Shown piece by piece: positions 41,782 to 53,600 of a DNA stretch of 64,000 nucleotides; the stretch's first letter is position 1; each line of letters begins with the position of its first letter. Source of the stretch: Lactarius indigo (taxonomy: Eukaryota; Basidiomycota; Agaricomycetes; Russulales; Russulaceae); NCBI GenBank assembly GCA_025766275.1, contig JAFKAC010000025.1, positions 248,001 to 312,000 of the forward strand, in the 5' to 3' direction. Both the position numbers and the translations under genes were made by a program. Below the pieces are notes generated by a model. The model ran no database searches. It was not told where the DNA came from and worked only from the letters and a program-made list of their open reading frames with translations.

Positions 41782-43354
41782 ATGAGTCGGTCCTCCGCTC
41801 CTAGCTCGTCCTCAAAGACTCCTGCAACGACTCCATCCTCTTCCAATTTCAAAATCATCTTCGAAAAGGCGATCAAGGAATATGATAAAAAGGCAAAACA
41901 CAATCTCATCGCTCATCCTCTCGCCACCCAGCTTCAACCATGCGACTCTCCTGCGGCCATTCTAACGATACTCCAAGAACAAGTCGACCAGTTCAAACAG
42001 TCTCGGACCGCCGACGAGAGATTGCACAAATGGCTCAACCCAACAATCAACGTACTGTATGCGTTCTCGCAGACACTCGGCGAAGGGATCGGTTTGGTGA
42101 ACATTAATTGACCTGTTGGCGATATCACTCTAATACCATTTCTGCAGGCTTTCTCACCTGCTAAAGCGATATTTGCTGGTGCTGGTGTTCTCCTCTTGGT
42201 AAGCGATCTCGCTTATCTACTCGTGAGGTCTATTATGACATCGGTGGTCGTCAGGCGGCAAAAGAAGTCGAAGCCAGCCAAGATGTCCTTATCGATATCT
42301 TTGAGCGCATCGAAAATTTCTTCAGACGACTGGAGATCTATACCGAAGTCCCACCAACACCAGCGATGACGGACATGATGGTGAAGATAATGGTGGAGGT
42401 GCTGGATATCCTTGGGACTGCCACGAAGGAAATGAAGCAGAGTCGAGCGAGTACGTTTATATTTCGCCATGCGCTCGGCCTTAGGTTTCTGGACGCTGAT
42501 AACTACGTACAGAAAAGTTTCTAAAGAAGGTGGCGGGAATAAGGAGGTTGGAAGATGGGTTGACGAAGTTGGACAAAATGACGAACGAAGAGGCTCGAAT
42601 GGCGAATGCGGAGGTGCTGAAGGTTACACACGATATCAATGAAAAGGTGGAAGAAGTCAGGGCTGGTGTGAAAGACGTGGACGAGAAAGTCCAGGTGGTT
42701 GACGAGAAAGTCCAGGTGGTTGACGAAAAAGTACAAACCATGATTGACAGTGCGTGGACTGTGCTTTGCAAGTCGTCGACAGCATCACTAATGTTAGATA
42801 TCTAGACGGGAAGGAAGTGAAATTGATAATGCAAACAACGTCGCACAATGTAGACGACTTGAAGCGTTTGTCGTCAATCTCGTCATGGTTGATGGTCGAG
42901 CGTCTGACATACTTCCAGGGGAGAAAATGCTTGAGCGCCTTAGAGAATGGCAATCTCCTTCGGATCCGTCTACAAATCACATTATTGCATCTGATCGTCA
43001 ACACGACGGAACCGCCGAGTGGTTCTGTAAGGGCAACACATTTGACGAATGGAAGGCGACCGGTTCGCTCCTATGGGTCCACGGCAAACGTACGTCCCTC
43101 TTGCTATTCGTGACTTATGTGATCTCAGGTGCCACATGTTCCGTAGTGGGCTCTGGGAAAAGCATTCTGTGGTTCGTCGATTCTTAACTCTCGCATATCA
43201 AGTGGTGACTAATAATTACCGAGAAGCTCTGCGATTATTAACGATATTGACGCCCTGAACAAGGCTGGATTGGCCTCCATGGCGTACTTTTACTTCGATT
43301 TTCGGGATGTCGCCAAGCAATCCCGTCGCGATCTACTTCGCTCACTTCTCATCC
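41782..43354 (+). pseudogene. NLR gene 2: N-terminal half with P-loop, disrupted
   Basis: ATG 41782 (MSRSSAPSSSSKTPATTP). Likely exons: 41782-42096, 42148-42198, 42255-42450, 42513-42749, about 42814-43089, 43147-43171, 43227-43354, with introns of 35-65 nt. The N-terminal helical domain (FKIIFEKAIKEYDKKAKHNL) resembles those of fungal STAND proteins. A triple 7-residue repeat (VDEKVQV) forms a coiled coil. The NACHT P-loop HGK.GSGKS is split by introns, then ASMAYFYFDFRDVAKQSRRD. At 43355, after LLRSLLI, a Copia element enters with a CATCC duplication. The rest of the gene is at 56847-60110. Role: intracellular recognition, perhaps heterokaryon incompatibility or immunity (family knowledge). 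Confidence 0.85.
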
Positions 43355-43653
43355 TTTTAGATCCTAAACAGTACCCTCAGAACGCGGAGACAAGCGAACT
43401 GATATTATTATCAACGAACCTAAACAGTACTAAGGTGAGAGTATTAGTGTGCGGTATGGTAATATAGGTGGGACGAAGGCTTACCCCTCAGAACGCGGAG
43501 ACAAGCGAACTGAGGGGGTGAAAACGTAAACTACGGTATAATATATCGGCTGTGTTTATGGATTCTTGTACGCAAATAGTATGAAACGATCAGTGTTTGT
43601 GGCGTGGTCCGTGGTTCCTCCTGCAGTGCAACACTGCTCCCCCTGGTACGACA
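43355..43653 (-). repeat. 3' LTR of the Copia element
   Basis: Minus reading TGTCGTACCAGGG...GGATCTAAAA. The plus-strand purine-tract complement CTCCCCCTC follows at 43654. Confidence 0.92.
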
Positions 43654-43693
43654 CTCCCCCTCAGCGTGGACTCGGAGAGGAGAACGATGCGGC

Positions 43694-46600
43694 TCAAATG
43701 TCATCGGTTTTAACGATCCCCAGAAAGTTGCGCAGGTTCGCGAAAGCCGGTTCGGGAAGTGCTTTAGTAAGGATATCCGCGATGTTGTCTGAGGTGGCAA
43801 TCTGCATGACGACCAGTTCGTGGTTTTCAACGCATTCCCTGATCCAATGATACCGGACATCAAGGTGTTTAACTCGATCGTGGAATGCTTGATCACCGCT
43901 GAGGATCACGGCTGCTGAGTTGTCGCAAAGGAGCTTGGATGGGGTTTTGGGCTCGTGACCTAGTTCGGTGAGGAGACTTCGGAGCCAGATTAGTTCCCTG
44001 CTTGCTTCGGACACAGCTATGTATTCGGCCGCGCATGTGGAGGTAGCGACGGTTTTCTGCTTCTTTGATGACCACGAGACCATGCCGCTGCCAAGTGAGA
44101 AACAGTATCCTCCGACTGATTGTCGACCTTGCGGGCCGGGGTCATTGGCGTAGTCAGAGTCGCTGTATCCCAGCAGGTTAGGTGGGTCACCGGTGCCGCC
44201 GAGCCGAAGCGCCCAGGATCTTGTCCCCTTCAGATAGCGCACCACGTGTACTGCGGCCTGCCAGTGTGTTTCTCGGTAGCAGTTGACAAAGCGAGACAGT
44301 TTGCTGACGGCAAATGCGATGTCGGGTCGCGAGCCACTGGCGACGTACATGAGTGATCTGACCAGGGAACGGTATGGGAGTGAATCTAAGCGTTCTTGCT
44401 CCCCCTCGTCTAGCGGAGCCTGAGGGTCAGGAGGGATGAGCTGTGCGCCGTGTACCATTGGGGTGGCGGTGGGCCTGGCGTCGGATTGGTTGTACGTGGA
44501 TATGATTTTGTCGATCAGAGCCGTTTGGCGGAGAAGGATGGTGCCGGCTTCCCTGTCGCGTATAAGTGCAATCCCGACGACGAGCTTAGCCTCTCCGAGC
44601 GCAGATATTTGCCAGGCCGATTCCAGCTCAGAACGAAACAGCTCAGCCTCGGCATCGCTAGACGAAACAGCCAGCATGTCGTCCACATGTACGGCTACGA
44701 CGGTCATCGCGGTGGCGGTGCGGCGCGTGTATACGCACCATTCGCAGTCAGCACGGCGGAAGCCCCACGTCACGAACGAGGAGTGAAGCGTCTTGTTCCA
44801 GATGCGGGAAGACTGCTTCATACCGTAGAGGCCACGTTGCAACCTCCAAACGTGGTCCTCTCATCCGGGAGCGGAGAAGCCCGGCGGTTGTTCCATGAAC
44901 TGGACCTCACCCTCAGGGAGGACACCGTTCAGGAACGCCGTTTTCACATCGTACTGTTGGATGCGCCAGTCGTTGTTGGCTGCGATGTGGAGGATGGTGC
45001 GCAGTGACTCGAGATGCGCGGTGGGGGAGGTCGTGTCAGTATAGTCCTGACCCCACACTTGCTGGAAACCCTTCGTGACCCAACAAACTTTGTGCCGTAC
45101 GGGAACGCCCAGTTCGTCGCGTTTGAGGCGGCAGACGAACTTCCCGCGAAGGACTTTTCGATTCGGTGGGACGGAGGATCGGGGAACCAGCTGGAAGACT
45201 TCCATCTCCTCCAGACTGCGGATCTCCGACCGGGCTCCTTCCATCCACGCATCGGCGTCGGCGGAAGCAACTGCCTCGCGCCACGAAGGCGCATCAGGGT
45301 CTTCGACGTCGACCAGAAACGCTGCTTCGTGCTCAGGGGGATCGACGGCATCACTGTCGCCGATCACTCCCACAGGCGCCGAAGCCCCCTTTTTTCGCGG
45401 CTCCAGGCCATCGCAGGTCTCCTGTCTGGTGGGAGCTGGCACGTGGGTGCGCAGAGATCTGCGGGGAGCCGGATCAGGATCAGCGGGCTGCGGTGTAGAC
45501 AATGGGACGTCGAGAAGCGGCTCAGCGTCGGCGATGTGCTCCAAAGGGTTCAGGATGACCCCAGGATGGAGTGGGCGGGGTGATTCCTGAAGGTGTTCAA
45601 TGAATCGGACGTGAATACTGTCGATGATCCGCCCGGTTTGCCTGTTCCAGCATCTGTATGCCTTCGAATTCGGCGTGTAACCGATCAGCGTGCACTCAAC
45701 AGATCGTGCGGCAATTTTTGGATGGGAACCAGGGATCAGCGCATACACGTGGCAGCCAATTTCGCGCAGGTGTGAAAGAGTGGGCTTCTTCTCGAACCAG
45801 AGTTCGAAAGGAGTGCGCCCCCCCAGTGATCGCGAAGCGGTCAGTGTGGTCAGATAGGATGAAGTCATAATGAATTCGTCCCACATCTGCAAGGGAGCGC
45901 CGCAGGCCAAGCGCATGGCGCGCGCCTTGTCCATCAGCGTTCGATGGAGGTGTTCAACGCGGCCATTTTGTGCGGATGTATGTGGAGCGGTGAACTGATG
46001 TGTGACCCCCCGATCAGCACACCAGCGAGCCATGTCCGCAGAGCGGAGTTCTCCATTGTCTGTCAGCACAAAACGAAGCTTGTCGCCGGTTTGCGTCTCA
46101 ACTGCGACCAGCCAGTCGCGGAATGCGGCGAAAGTGTCAGACTTCGCCTTGAGTAGGCAGGTCCAATTGTAGCCAGAATAGTCGTCAACGAAGTTCATTA
46201 TGTAACGGAAACCTGAGCGTGACATGACTGAGTGTGGCCCCGACAGGTCAATATAGACACGCTCCATCCTTTTCGCCGCCCGTGCTCCCTCCCGTTCCTT
46301 CGGTATGGGGGTGCGCGCCTGTTTACCACGGACGCAATGGTCACATGCTTGTGGGGCAAGTGACATGTCAACGGGCATACCTGCGGCGGTTCCATTCCGG
46401 GCCATGTCTAGGACTGTTCGGTGATTCGTGTGGCCCAAACGTCTATGCCATGTCTCCAGATTGGGGATGACGTGGAGGCCCGGTAACGCGATGTCGGTAT
46501 TGGCGGGGATGCTGGTGGTCTGGACGATGGTGCTTGGAAGGGCGTAGAGGTTGCAAGGGCCGGGCGTGCAATCCGCAACGACCTTCTCGTCCTTGTCGGT

Positions 46601-48081
46601 GAGCTGGCAGTGGCCGGAGCGAAAGACCGTGGTATAGCCGAGCTGGTTGAGTTGATGGATGGACACAAGTCGAACATTGGCGTCTGGCACGAAAAGGACA
46701 TTCTGTAGTTGCAGTCGTGCGTTGGTTTCGGGTAGGAGTAAGTCGACGGTGCCGATCCCCACTGCGTACACCGTGGCGTTTCCCACACCCGAGATTTTTC
46801 GCGGTTCGCTGAGCTGCGTGATAGAGCTGAAATCTGCGTGTAGGCAGCTGATGTGGCTCGAAGCCCCCGAGTCGAGGAAGAATGGGAAGTCGGACGGGTG
46901 GCTGAGCAGCGCAGTTTCGTGCTCGATTGAGGCGATGAGCATTGTGTCAGTGTCCAATGGCGTGTCAGCGGAGTTGGCTGGTGCCCAGTCAGGTGACCCC
47001 CCCTGATCGGGAGTGTCCGCAGAGGGTTCAGGAGTTGTGGCGATAGCGGCGCTGACTTTGCTATCAGGACGATAACGGACGCCCCCGATCCAGAGACATC
47101 CATCATCGTCGACCCTTAGAGTCGAGCTCGGGCTTTGTGTGTTCCCCGGGCTCTGGGCCGGTTCCCCTCTCCCGCGCAGTCGCGATGACTCTCGAGCAGC
47201 GCGCTGTCGCGTGATCGCCTCGAACATGGAAAGACCTTCCATCTTTCCGCCTGGGGCCACGCAGAATTTGATGGTGTGCCCGGTGCGTTTGCAGTTAGGG
47301 CATAGGGTGGTTCGCGGTGGCATGTAGGCAGGCAGGGCGAGTGAAGAGGACGGCGTTGGACCGTAGATGTGGGTGAGCTCCGCACTGCGCATCTCGAAAT
47401 GGTGAAGCATCCGTGCTTCGAGAAGCTCGACAGTAATGCTGCCATCCACGAGAGCGGGGGTTAAGCCGTCATGGACCGCTGGATGCGAGGTTTTCACGTT
47501 TAGTAAGAGGAACAGCAAACCCAGTCGATGAATGTCGACGTGGCCGATGCTCTCAATGCGGTATATGAGGTCGCGATAAGTCGTCATGGCTGCCTCAAAC
47601 TTCGCGGGGTCGTCGTCGAATGTGATGCCCATGAGTTTCTGGATAAGCTGCAGCTGTGTCATTCCGCTGCGTTTCTCATGACGCGCGCGCAGCAGGCGGA
47701 AAGCTTCGGCCGAGGTCGCACAAGCTGTGATATGGAGGACCTCCGCGGAGTACATGTGGGACTGCATGTATCCGAGGATCATGCGATCGTTGCCGTTCCA
47801 GCACCGATGGCCAAAAGGTTCAGCAAGTTCATCGGGGCATGGTAGCAGCCCGAGCGGGTACTCGTCAAGTTGCGACATAGCTAGCGCACGCAGCAGGCAA
47901 CGAGACCATTCCAACCAGTTCCCAGCGGAGAGAGAGAGTTTTAGCTCAGATGGCCAAGGGGGTAAGCCGGCCAGGGTTTCGTGTCTGATAACGGCGGCAT
48001 GCACGGCCAACGCAGGCGTTACAGAGGCCGTGATACGCTGGGTGCTGGTGGGCGCGTGATGGCTGCGGTGATGGCGGGAGC
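43694..48081 (-). pseudogene. Copia polyprotein, main part (Gag-PR-IN-RT-RH)
   Basis: Gag part (LSLSAGNWLEWSRCLLRAL), zinc knuckle CPNCKRTGHTIKFC, protease FFLDSGASSHIS, integrase zinc region (LETWHRRLGHTNHRT, CDHCVRGKQ) and core (VYIDLSGPHSVMSRSGFRY, NFVDDYSGYNW), RT with QQYDVKTAFLNG and HVDDM, RNase H ending ADILTKALPEPAF. One in-frame TGA at 44861-44863, at a position that is Arg in Copia RTs (G-x-EDHVW), splits RT. The frame is otherwise continuous. The N-terminal part lies at 55921-56317 beyond B2 and joins in frame when B2 and one TCCTG are removed. Confidence 0.93.
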
Positions 48082-48086
48082 TCCTG

Positions 48087-48594
48087 TGTCACGTCTCGGA
48101 CTTTCGGTATTGTGGAACGACGCGTAGGACCCTTACTGTACCGGTTGCAACTACGGCGGTAAGGTAGATTAGTTGCGGACTTACTTACGGTGATACGGTA
48201 GTGCGATAGGTGATAGGGCCTTGATAGCTGACTGATGACCAACGCCACTAGTACTGGTACTAGTAGTATTAGGGTTCGAGTTGTTTCTGCGATACGTTGG
48301 ACGCTACTATACTGTGACTCATAGCAGCGCTTGTAAGCCTGCTCGATATGTATTTAACCTGTCTTGCGAAGACCAAGATACGCCATCTTGGTCTTCTTGA
48401 ATCGTCACTTGTTTCTCTCTCTCTCTCTCTCCTCTCTCTTCATCTCAGCCTTTCTCATCGCGCCCTTCGTGTACAGTGCACCTTCGAGTGTTCACTAGTG
48501 TCTCTACTTGGGCCTTCGCGCCTTCAAGGAGTTTTGCTAAGTTGTTACCGCCTCTATCGAGCTCAAGTCGAGCTAACGTCGTGACGACGTTACA
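48087..48594 (+). repeat. 5' LTR of B2
   Basis: TGTCACGTCTCGG...GACGACGTTACA. TATTTAA at 48351-48357. The sequence downstream of the inferred start contains a (CT)n tract and no ATG. Confidence 0.97.
48351..48396 (+). promoter_or_regulatory. B2 LTR promoter and start-site hairpin
   Basis: TATTTAA 48351-48357; AAGACCAAGAT 48369-48379; ATCTTGGTCTT 48385-48395. The last two form an inverted repeat with a 5-nt loop. ATCTTGGTCTT, 34 nt after the TATA box, is the inferred RNA 5' end because it is complementary to the primer site at 48597-48607. Confidence 0.6.
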
Positions 48595-48596
48595 TT

Positions 48597-48607
48597 AAGA
48601 CCAAGAT
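48597..48607 (+). other. B2 primer-binding site, self-priming type
   Basis: AAGACCAAGAT, two bases after the LTR end. It is an 11-nt perfect complement of the inferred RNA start and identical to the copy at 48369-48379 in U3. It is the same in B1 and B3. The TAA that opens the Gag frame (48596-48598) overlaps it. Confidence 0.65.
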
Positions 48608-48613
48608 ACCACG

Positions 48614-50680
48614 GTGGCCGTAACAACAAGAGACCAGTGGACGAGCTTTCGTCCATATTCGCTCTCAAGAAGAGGGGAACGTAACGTGCCCACGCGCTTT
48701 CTACAAGCCGCTAGTTGGAGGGAAAGACAAGAAGAAACCGGATATTTCGTGGAATTCAACGGACCTAGTAGGTTCCGACCAGTTGAGTTTAACTTCGATC
48801 ACTTGTGTTGGACGGAGGTTACGTGGAACCCTATAGAATCCCATTGGGACGTCATACGACCAGCAGGACCCAGATACCAGTGCGATATTGACGCCCGAGA
48901 ACTTAACAGCAGGGCAGATTGGGGCCCCATTGACGGGCAAGTACGAGAACACTCCACTGGGGAGGTGATATCGGAAGAAGAAGAAGAACAAAGCCAAGAC
49001 GAAAGTGAAGGACGAGAACCAAATCAAACAGAAACTAGTGGAGGAGCAATACAAGATCTCCTTATCGAACGAGCTGAGTCCGCACACATTACCGAACCAG
49101 AGCCAATTCATATCCGATCACCAGCCATTATGGCAACCATCACAAGGGCCATGGAAGAAGTCGCGATCGAAGAGACGAGCGCAATACGAGAAGAAGCACG
49201 GGAGATCTTCATGCCTATCAACCCCGAGACCGGTGTACGAATGACGGCCGACGACGCCGCCATCTTTCGAGCAATAGGGTCAGATCGAGGAGACCCCCCA
49301 TCCGGGCGGCAACCCGCACTCGACCTCCCACCAGGAACAGGTGGACCAGGCGGAGACCCGCCTCCGCCACCAGGGGGAGGCATCCCGTTCGACTTACGAC
49401 GAACCGAGCCACCAAGAATGCCACCCACAGGGCCACCGGGGGGTGGAGGAGGTGGAGGAGGTGGAGGCGGCGCCGGGGGCACCGGAGGGGGAGGACATCA
49501 CAACGAAAAACTAACCGGCGAGCCACCTTCTATCTTTGACGGAGACAGACTCAAAGTAGACCAATTTCTGACGCAGTGGCACGTCTACTGGGGCATGAAT
49601 CTAGATGCCCCCATCATGCGCAACGACTACAGAAGATGCCTTCTGTTTCTCTCCTACATCAAGGGCGGAGCAGTCAGTGAATGGGTCTTATCCTTCCTGA
49701 ACTGGCTCAACAGGCAAATACAACGAGGAATCAGCCCCTATACTCGAGATTTATGGGACGCCGTGGCTGATGGATTCAGTCAGAGGTTCGAAAACACCCT
49801 CGAAAGAGAACAAGCCCAGGCCATACTACGAAAGGGTTTCAAAATGATAGGAGAGGACGTTGACAAGTACGTCAATGACTTCGAACAGCTCGCACGGAAG
49901 GCTCACTACCGCCTCAACGAACCCCAAACCATCGACCTCTTCACGTCGGGTCTACCCAAGGAACTATTCAAAAACGTGTTCCAGTTTGACGACCCTGTTA
50001 CTTTCGACGACTGGAAGCGGGCGGTTCTCAAGCGACAGAAGAACTATATCCACCTCAAGGCGCGACTCAATGAATACAAAAATACAACAACGCAACCGAA
50101 AAAGCAAGGCGGCAATGCAGGGTGGACACTCCCACAGAACCTGCCGCAAACCAACCCGTGGGCAATGGACACCTCAGCCGATCGTGCAAAGGTGAGACTC
50201 GCCGGGTCCGAAGATATCGATTTCAACAAACTACCACACCGCGACTGGCCCACACCACCATTCCCGCCGAGAGGGGGACCGGGAGCCCGGGGACGAGGAA
50301 GAGGAGGATCTCAACGAGATCTAAGGAACGTCCTTTGTTATAATTGTCACGCTCCTGGCCACCTCTCACGAAATTGCCCATATCCGCGTACACAGCATCA
50401 ATGGCCGGCTGCCCCATCCAGCAGCCGTATGACCGAAACAACGGGATATCCTCAAGGACCCGTCTCACAATACGCACCATCGCAGTACGCGCCGTCATTG
50501 GCCGGGTACATGTCGCCAGCGCCAAGCGTAACACCCGCACCCCAAATCAACGCGGCAAGCACGAAGACAGCGGGAGAACAAGCAAAGGAGTGGCTCACGC
50601 AGGTGGCCAACAGTACGGATGAAGTAAAAGATCTTATACTTCAAGATCTGTGGGGAAAAGAGGGTTTTCGGGACGCCTGA
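48614..50680 (+). CDS. gag: Gag polyprotein of B2 (non-ATG start, probably GTG)
   Basis: 688 codons from GTG 48614; the upstream limit is TAA 48596-48598. No ATG exists in any frame from the inferred RNA start (48385) to 49130, where an in-frame ATG (MATITRAMEE) occurs at about codon 173. Codons before it are nevertheless conserved as protein against B1. Domains: N-terminal domain, acidic stretch, Gly-rich linker (49425-49500), capsid-like domain, CCHC knuckle CYNCHAPGHLSRNC near 50336, and a short C-terminal helix. Ends FRDA-TGA at 50680, with pol overlapping in -1. Confidence 0.9.
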   Translation: MAVTTRDQWTSFRPYSLSRRGERNVPTRFLQAASWRERQEETGYFVEFNGPSRFRPVEFNFDHLCWTEVTWNPIESHWDVIRPAGPRYQCDIDARELNSRADWGPIDGQVREHSTGEVISEEEEEQSQDESEGREPNQTETSGGAIQDLLIERAESAHITEPEPIHIRSPAIMATITRAMEEVAIEETSAIREEAREIFMPINPETGVRMTADDAAIFRAIGSDRGDPPSGRQPALDLPPGTGGPGGDPPPPPGGGIPFDLRRTEPPRMPPTGPPGGGGGGGGGGGAGGTGGGGHHNEKLTGEPPSIFDGDRLKVDQFLTQWHVYWGMNLDAPIMRNDYRRCLLFLSYIKGGAVSEWVLSFLNWLNRQIQRGISPYTRDLWDAVADGFSQRFENTLEREQAQAILRKGFKMIGEDVDKYVNDFEQLARKAHYRLNEPQTIDLFTSGLPKELFKNVFQFDDPVTFDDWKRAVLKRQKNYIHLKARLNEYKNTTTQPKKQGGNAGWTLPQNLPQTNPWAMDTSADRAKVRLAGSEDIDFNKLPHRDWPTPPFPPRGGPGARGRGRGGSQRDLRNVLCYNCHAPGHLSRNCPYPRTQHQWPAAPSSSRMTETTGYPQGPVSQYAPSQYAPSLAGYMSPAPSVTPAPQINAASTKTAGEQAKEWLTQVANSTDEVKDLILQDLWGKEGFRDA

Positions 50681-53600
50681 ACCCGTCAGTCTGGGTGAGG
50701 GCTCTTCAATGTAATTCTGTAATTGTGACAACGCGCTACCGATCCATGCGAATTCCAGTAACTGTCCGTACGAATTACCAAACGACTGAAACAAAGGCGC
50801 TGGTCGACTCTGGCGCAACCGACAACTTTATCCGACCCAGCTTGGCAAAACGGGCCGGCATCCAGACACAACTACTACACACGCCCCGCAAGATATGGAA
50901 CATAGACAACACGGAAAACAAAGCTGGGTTAATCACTCATTACGTTAACCTAGAAGTGAAAACACGAGGACAGATAAAACAAATGACCTTCCTGGTCACC
51001 GATCTGGGAAGCGAAGATATGGTACTAGGGTACCCATGGCTGAGCGCATTCGAACCAACAATCAGCTGGGCCACCGCCACCATGCATCCCGACATGCAGC
51101 CAGTCGTACTGGCAACTACGGAAGCGCTGCTGTCACCAACAACCCTTCGAGCCCTTATTGTGGCCGAAAAAGAAGACATCGTACAAGAACTAGAAGAAGA
51201 AACGTTCGCCAGGGCTACCACCTCGACGGAGTTAGCCATACAAGCGAAACAACAACAGACGGCGGCAGTACTCCCGGACGAGTACACCTCGTTTAGCAAA
51301 CTCTTCAACGAGCAAGCCTCGCATCGTTTTCCCCCGGCCAGACCATGGGACCATGCGATAGACTTCAAACCATCCGCGCCGGCCGCCATAGACTGCAAAA
51401 TCTACCCCATGACACAAAAAGAAGAAGGAGAACTCAAGGAATTCCTGGAAGAAAAATTGAAGCAGGGGTACTTACGCCCCTCCATCTCTCCGTACGCATC
51501 GTCCTTTTTCTTCATTAAAAAGAAGGACGGAAAACTACGACCAGTACAGGACTATCGTGTCATCAACTCCCACACCATTCGCAACCAATACCCGCTACCA
51601 CTAATACAAGACCTCATCCTTGACCTCAGCAACGCCCACATCTATACGAAGCTTGACATCCGATGGGGCTATAACAACATACGCATTCGCGACGGCGATC
51701 AGGAAAAGGCCGCGTTCAAAACCAAATTTGGCCTCTTCGAACCCACTGTCATGTTCTTTGGGCTCACCAACTCCCCTGCCACCTTTCAGGCCATGATGAA
51801 CCATATCTATCGGGATACGATAGCGAAGCACGAGCGACTGGGCACCACCATACGCGTATACATGGACGATATTGGTATCGCCACTCATTTTGACCACGAT
51901 TTAGCGGCCCATGTAAACGCCGTCCGCGATGTTTTGCGCGTTGCAGAGGAACACGACCTCTACTTCAAACTCGAAAAGTGCTTGTTTCATCAACCGCGGA
52001 TGGATTACCTGGGGGTAATCCTTGAGAGGGGGGTGACCCGGATGGACCCTGTAAAAGTTCAGGGTATCAGAGACTGGCCGACGCCGACAAAAGTCAAAGA
52101 CGTCCGTTCATTCCTCGGCTTCTGTAACTTTTACAGACTTTTTATCCGCGGTTTTGCAACTCACGCCAAGCCACTTACCAAACTGACACGGAAGGACGAA
52201 GAATGGCGATGGACCAAAGAAGAAGAAAAAGCGTTCAATACCCTAAAGCGTCTTGTAACGGAGGAACCGGTGCTAGCACACCCCGTCCTTCAAGACCCAT
52301 TCGAATTGGAAGTGGACGCGTCGGGCTACGCGGTGGGAGCCGTATTACTACAAAAGAAGGCTGACGGCAAGCGACACCCCATAGGTTACTACTCGGCGAC
52401 GCTTTCCGAAGCCGAAAGAAACTACGACATCTATGACCTAGAATTGCTCGCAATAGTCAAAGCCCTGCGGAACTGGCGGCCACTCCTCGCAGGCGCCCCC
52501 CACAAGATCAAAATCTATTCGGATCACTTAAACCTACAATACTGGAAGTCACCACAGAAGATTAGCAGACGGGTCGCTAGGGAAGTACTTGAACTCTCCG
52601 AATACGACTTCGAGATTCACCATATCAAGGGAAAGAATAACGGAAGGGCAGATGCCCTGTCGAGGCGACCAGACTACGACCAAGGAGCCGGAGACAACAG
52701 CGAAGTGGTAGTTCTACCCCCCGAGGTTTTCGTACGAACCCTCAACACCGCGCGCACCTTCATCGCAAATCCAAATCTGCTTCAACCGCGCCACCAGCAG
52801 GATGAGCAAGTGATCAAGCTATGGGTCGACCCCCACCACCTCAAGAAAATACAAGGAGAATGGTATAAGGACGGCAGGTTCGTGATCACAGGGCCCGCGT
52901 CAACTTACCGTGTGCTAATACATGACCATCACGACTTGCCGATACACGGTCATCCGGGGATTGCGAGAACTCAACGCATCCTGGAGAGACACTACTGGTG
53001 GCCGCGACTCCGGAAGGACGTCTACGAGTATGTGCAGGGCTGTGCAGAATGCCAAAGAAATAAAGTCAACACGAGACCCATACGAGCCGCGCTGCATCCC
53101 ATTACGCCAATACTAGAAGCCATGCCGTTCCACACAGTGGCGGTAGACTTCATCACCAAGCTTCCCGTGTCCAGGGGATGCGACAGCATATTAACTATCA
53201 CCGATCACGACTGCAGCAAGGCCTCCGTCTTCATCCCGTGTCGAGAAGAGATTACCGCAGAAGAAACGGTGAATCTGTATGTCGCCCACGTATTCAAACG
53301 CTTCGGACTACCGCGCAAAATAATAAGCGACCGCGACCCCCGTTTCACATCCAAGTTTACCAGAGAAGTATGCCGTGTTCTGGGAATCCAGCAGAATATA
53401 TCAACCGCATACCATCCGCGTACTGACGGGCAGTCCGAACGAACTAACCAGTGGTTGGAACAGTACCTACGCTTCTGGGTAAATGAGCGGCAAGATAACT
53501 GGGCGACGTATCTGCCAATCGCCGAATTTGCGCATAACAACTGGCCACACGAACACACCAAGGAATCGCCGTTCCAACTTCTGATGGGGTACAACCCACA

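Noticed and set aside
48348..48584. ATG-initiated open frame in the family B LTR (also in the other family B LTRs)
   Set aside because: Its ATG lies upstream of the inferred RNA start, and the product is low-complexity from the CT tract.
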